15,918 nt of DNA from Oscillospiraceae bacterium (lineage in GTDB: Bacteria > Bacillota > Clostridia > Oscillospirales > Oscillospiraceae), in contig JAEDEN010000039.1 in the NCBI GenBank assembly GCA_016293265.1, forward strand, positions 1 to 15,918, in the 5' to 3' direction. The notes below the pieces were generated by a model. It was not told the DNA's origin. It saw only the letters and a list, made by a program, of their open reading frames with translations, and ran no database searches. Both the position numbers and the translations under genes were made by a program. Positions 13,461 to 15,918 of the stretch are shown piece after piece (positions within the stretch are counted from its first letter, which is position 1; every line of letters starts with the position of its first letter).

Positions 13461-15392
13461 ATGGCCATTGTGAAAATGAAAAAGCTCCGCGTGGTGGCCA
13501 TGGCCGAACAGAAGGATGCCCTTTTGGAGGGATTGATGCGTCTTGGCTGCGTGGAGATCAGTGCGCCGGACGCTGCCCTCAGCGACCCGGCCTTGGCGGC
13601 CCTGCTGGAGCGGGGGACCTCCCGCCTTACCGAGACCCGGACGAGCTTGGCGGATGCGCGTGCCGCACTGGCGGCCATCAAACGCTACGGGAAGGCCAAG
13701 GACGGCCTTTTTATCCGGCGCAGCCCCGTATCCCTGAAGGAATTTTCCGGTGGCGAACGGCTGGAGCAGGGTGCGGCCGCTTGCCGGCACATCAACGAGG
13801 CCCTGCAGGTCATCTCCCGGGTCCAGGCGGAGGAGGAAAGGCTCCTTTCTGCAAGGGCAAGCCTTCTTCCCTGGCAAAGCCTGGACCTTCCGCTGGAGAT
13901 GGGCGGCACCGACCACACCCTGTTCCGCCTTGGGGTCTGCCCCGGCAGCACAGATACCGGCGCGGTGCGGAATGCACTGGGCGGTGCGGATGCCGCGGCG
14001 GAGCTCTATGAGATCAGCGGCGACCGGCAGCAAAAGTATCTTCTGGCGGTGTTCCACCGGGAGGATGAGGAGAAGGTGCAGGATACGCTTCGCCCCTTCA
14101 ATTTCAGCGCTGTGGCCTTTCCCAACCTCACCGGAACGGCGAAGGAGAACCTGCGCCGCCTGGACGAACTCCTTGCGGAAAACCGTGCCCGGCGGGAGGG
14201 AGCCGAGAGAGCCATCCGTGAAAGCGCTTCCCAGCAGGACGCCCTCCGCCTTTATGCCGACCATCTTGCCGCCAGAGAGACGGAGGACGGCGGCGCCGAG
14301 CGGCTGCTGACCGACGGCACCATCCTCTATTTTGAGGGCTGGGCCCCGGCGGAGAAGGAGGCGGCGGTAGGCGCCTTTCTGGACAGCTTGGACTGCGCCT
14401 GGGAGACTGCCGACCCCAGGGAGGAGGAATACCCGGAGGTCCCGGTACAGCTGAAAAACAACGCCGTCACCCGCCCCTTGAACATGGTGACGGAAATGTA
14501 TTCCCTTCCCGCTTATGATAATGTAGACCCCAATCCGCTGATGGCGCCCTTCTTCATCCTGTTCTACGGCATTATGCTGGCGGATATGGGTTATGGCCTT
14601 TTGATGATCGCAGCGGGACTGTATGTGACGAGAAAATATCACCCCAAGGGCACCATGGGCCATATGTTTGGCCTGGCCACCCTCTGCGGAATCTCCACCT
14701 TTTTTATGGGCGCCCTCACCGGCGGCTTCTTTGGCGACTTCCTTACCCAACTGGTCAAGCTCACCACGGGAGGGGATTTCGCCCTCCCGGCGTTGTTTAC
14801 CCCCCTGAACGATACCCTGATGATCCTCATCGGCTCCATGGCGCTGGGTTTCATCCAGATCATCACCGGCATGGCCATCAGCTTCATCCGTAAGATCAGG
14901 CGGGGCAGAATCCTGGACGCCGTCTGGGAGGAGGGAACCTGGTGGACGGTGTTCCTCGGCATCGCGCTGATGGCGCTGGGGATCACGAATTGGGTGCTGT
15001 ATCTGGGCCTTGTGATGATCGTGGTGGGGTCCGGCTGGAATGCCAGGGGATTTGGCAAGGTGACTGCCATCTTTGGCTCGCTCTATAACCACATCACCGG
15101 CTATTTCGGAGATATCCTCTCCTATTCCCGCCTTATGGCGCTGATGCTGGCCGGTTCCGTCATCGCCCAGGTATTCAATACCCTTGGTGCCATTCCCGGG
15201 AATGTGGTCGTTTTTGTGATCATCTCCATGGCGGGAAATGCGCTGAACTTTGCGCTGAACCTCCTGGGCTGCTATGTCCACGACCTACGTTTGCAGTGCC
15301 TGGAATATTTCGGAAAATTCTATGAGGATGGGGGAAAGCCCTTCCGTCCCCTTGCGGCAAATACAAAATATGTTGATATTCAGGATTCTTAA
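13461..15392 (+). CDS. ntpI: V-type ATPase subunit I (subunit a)
   Basis: The membrane stator that forms the ion half-channels beside the K ring. It has 643 residues, normal for bacterial subunit I. The N-terminal half (about 1-350) is soluble with a coiled-coil-like stretch; it opens with MKKLRVVAMAEQKDALLEGL, typical of the family. The C-terminal half has about seven or eight hydrophobic helices, with FFILFYGIMLADMGYGL marking the first. YFGDILSYSRLMALMLAG contains R557, the arginine essential for ion translocation, and a second arginine follows near 610. The start codon lies one base after the preceding stop and lacks a clear ribosome site, so translation is probably coupled. The proteolipid gene starts 15 bp downstream. 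Confidence 0.95.
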   Translation: MAIVKMKKLRVVAMAEQKDALLEGLMRLGCVEISAPDAALSDPALAALLERGTSRLTETRTSLADARAALAAIKRYGKAKDGLFIRRSPVSLKEFSGGERLEQGAAACRHINEALQVISRVQAEEERLLSARASLLPWQSLDLPLEMGGTDHTLFRLGVCPGSTDTGAVRNALGGADAAAELYEISGDRQQKYLLAVFHREDEEKVQDTLRPFNFSAVAFPNLTGTAKENLRRLDELLAENRARREGAERAIRESASQQDALRLYADHLAARETEDGGAERLLTDGTILYFEGWAPAEKEAAVGAFLDSLDCAWETADPREEEYPEVPVQLKNNAVTRPLNMVTEMYSLPAYDNVDPNPLMAPFFILFYGIMLADMGYGLLMIAAGLYVTRKYHPKGTMGHMFGLATLCGISTFFMGALTGGFFGDFLTQLVKLTTGGDFALPALFTPLNDTLMILIGSMALGFIQIITGMAISFIRKIRRGRILDAVWEEGTWWTVFLGIALMALGITNWVLYLGLVMIVVGSGWNARGFGKVTAIFGSLYNHITGYFGDILSYSRLMALMLAGSVIAQVFNTLGAIPGNVVVFVIISMAGNALNFALNLLGCYVHDLRLQCLEYFGKFYEDGGKPFRPLAANTKYVDIQDS

Positions 15393-15407
15393 GAGGAGGA
15401 AACGACT

Positions 15408-15918
15408 ATGACAGACATGAATGAACTGATCCAACTGCAGCAAAGCCTCACATTTTTGGGCACCATCGGCGGCCTTGCCCTGGCGCTGCTGGGCGCGGGC
15501 CTTGCGGCGGTGCTTCCCGGAATTGGCTCGGCCAAGGGTACCGGCTATGCCGGCGAGGCCGGCACCGGCCTCCTCACCCAGGATCCTTCCAAATTCGGTA
15601 AGGTTATGATCCTGCAGGTCATCCCCGGCACCCAGGGTCTTTACGGCCTGGTGGTATGGTTCTTCGCCATCTTCCGCATGGGCCTCCTCTCCGGCACCCT
15701 TCCCGAGCTGACGGTGGCCCAGGGGATGCAGTACCTCTGTGCCTGCCTGCCTATGGCGCTGGGCGGCCTTTTCTCCGCCGTTGCCCAGGGCCGCGTGGCC
15801 GCCGGCTCCATCAACATCCTTGCCAAAAAGCCCGATGACTGGTCCAAGGGCATGGTGCTTTGTATCACCGTGGAGTTCTACGCCATCCTTTCTCTGCTGG
15901 CCTCCATGCTGATGATCA
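15408..15918 (+). CDS. ntpK: V-type ATPase proteolipid subunit K, cut at the window end
   Basis: The ring subunit that carries ions through the membrane. The frame is open to the window edge (170 codons, no stop yet). It is the duplicated four-helix form: hairpin 1 has IGSAKGTGYAGEAG and LQVIPGTQGLYG, hairpin 2 has AVAQGRVAAGSINILAKKPDD and TVEFYAILSLL. The side chains that bind Na+ in Enterococcus hirae NtpK (T64, Q65, Q110, E139) all align with identical residues here (T75, Q76, Q127, E156), and the Leu61 carbonyl position is I72. Only hairpin 2 has the ion-binding carboxylate. The N-terminus is about eleven residues longer than in E. hirae. AAGAGGAGGAAA (15391-15402) is a strong ribosome site. 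Later operon genes lie outside the window. Confidence 0.95.
   Translation, partial: MTDMNELIQLQQSLTFLGTIGGLALALLGAGLAAVLPGIGSAKGTGYAGEAGTGLLTQDPSKFGKVMILQVIPGTQGLYGLVVWFFAIFRMGLLSGTLPELTVAQGMQYLCACLPMALGGLFSAVAQGRVAAGSINILAKKPDDWSKGMVLCITVEFYAILSLLASMLMI

Noticed and set aside
13431..15281. 616-codon minus-strand open frame opposite subunit I
   Set aside because: No motif and unlikely composition; subunit I on the plus strand is unambiguous.
1..15918. CRISPR array, tRNA/rRNA, insertion sequence or phage genes
   Set aside because: No regularly spaced repeats, no cloverleaf or rRNA sequence, and no transposase, integrase or phage protein was recognised on either strand.

Overview
The window looks like a moderately GC-rich chromosome segment from a gut-type clostridium, probably Oscillospiraceae/Oscillospirales. 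This is inferred from codon use, strong AGGAGG-type ribosome sites, a V-type (not F-type) ATPase operon in the ntpF-I-K order known from Enterococcus hirae, and a TRAP-transporter lipoprotein with a short lipobox followed by an Ala/Pro/Ser linker. I see no tRNA, rRNA, CRISPR array, transposase or integration site.

Layout: (1) 3-1307, 3' part of a dihydrolipoyl dehydrogenase (E3), followed by a strong hairpin. (2) 1421-3229, a zinc alcohol dehydrogenase of the L-threonine 3-dehydrogenase type and a six-helix DUF1648/SdpI-like membrane protein. (3) 3302-5206, a GntR/FCD regulator and a lipoate-protein ligase, each with its own promoter. Both carry the same operator-like dyad (ATGGTA-N9-TACCAAGG) just before the ribosome site. 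(4) 5269-8510, a promoter with a palindrome and a structured leader, then a TRAP transporter in the order dctQ-dctM-dctP, closed by a terminator. (5) 8513-9342, a second GntR/FCD regulator on the minus strand with its own terminator and promoter. (6) 9428-12850, a divergent operon encoding a TPP-dependent dehydrogenase complex (E1 alpha, E1 beta, lipoyl E2; acetoin dehydrogenase-like), with a 43-bp imperfect palindrome in its leader, ended by a terminator. (7) 13022-15918, promoter and first three genes of a V-type ATPase operon (stalk subunit G/H, subunit I, proteolipid K, cut by the window end).

How it may work together (inference): a Na+-driven TRAP system brings in an organic acid. The alcohol dehydrogenase could produce a ketone or oxo compound, and the E1/E2 complex, sharing the E3 and lipoylated by the local ligase, would split it oxidatively to an acyl-CoA and NADH. 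The two GntR/FCD regulators would sense the substrate or an intermediate. The substrate cannot be read from sequence: acetoin, 2-oxo acids and related acyloins are all possible. The proteolipid K keeps every side chain that binds Na+ in the E. hirae enzyme, so the ATPase may pump Na+ and support Na+-coupled TRAP uptake.
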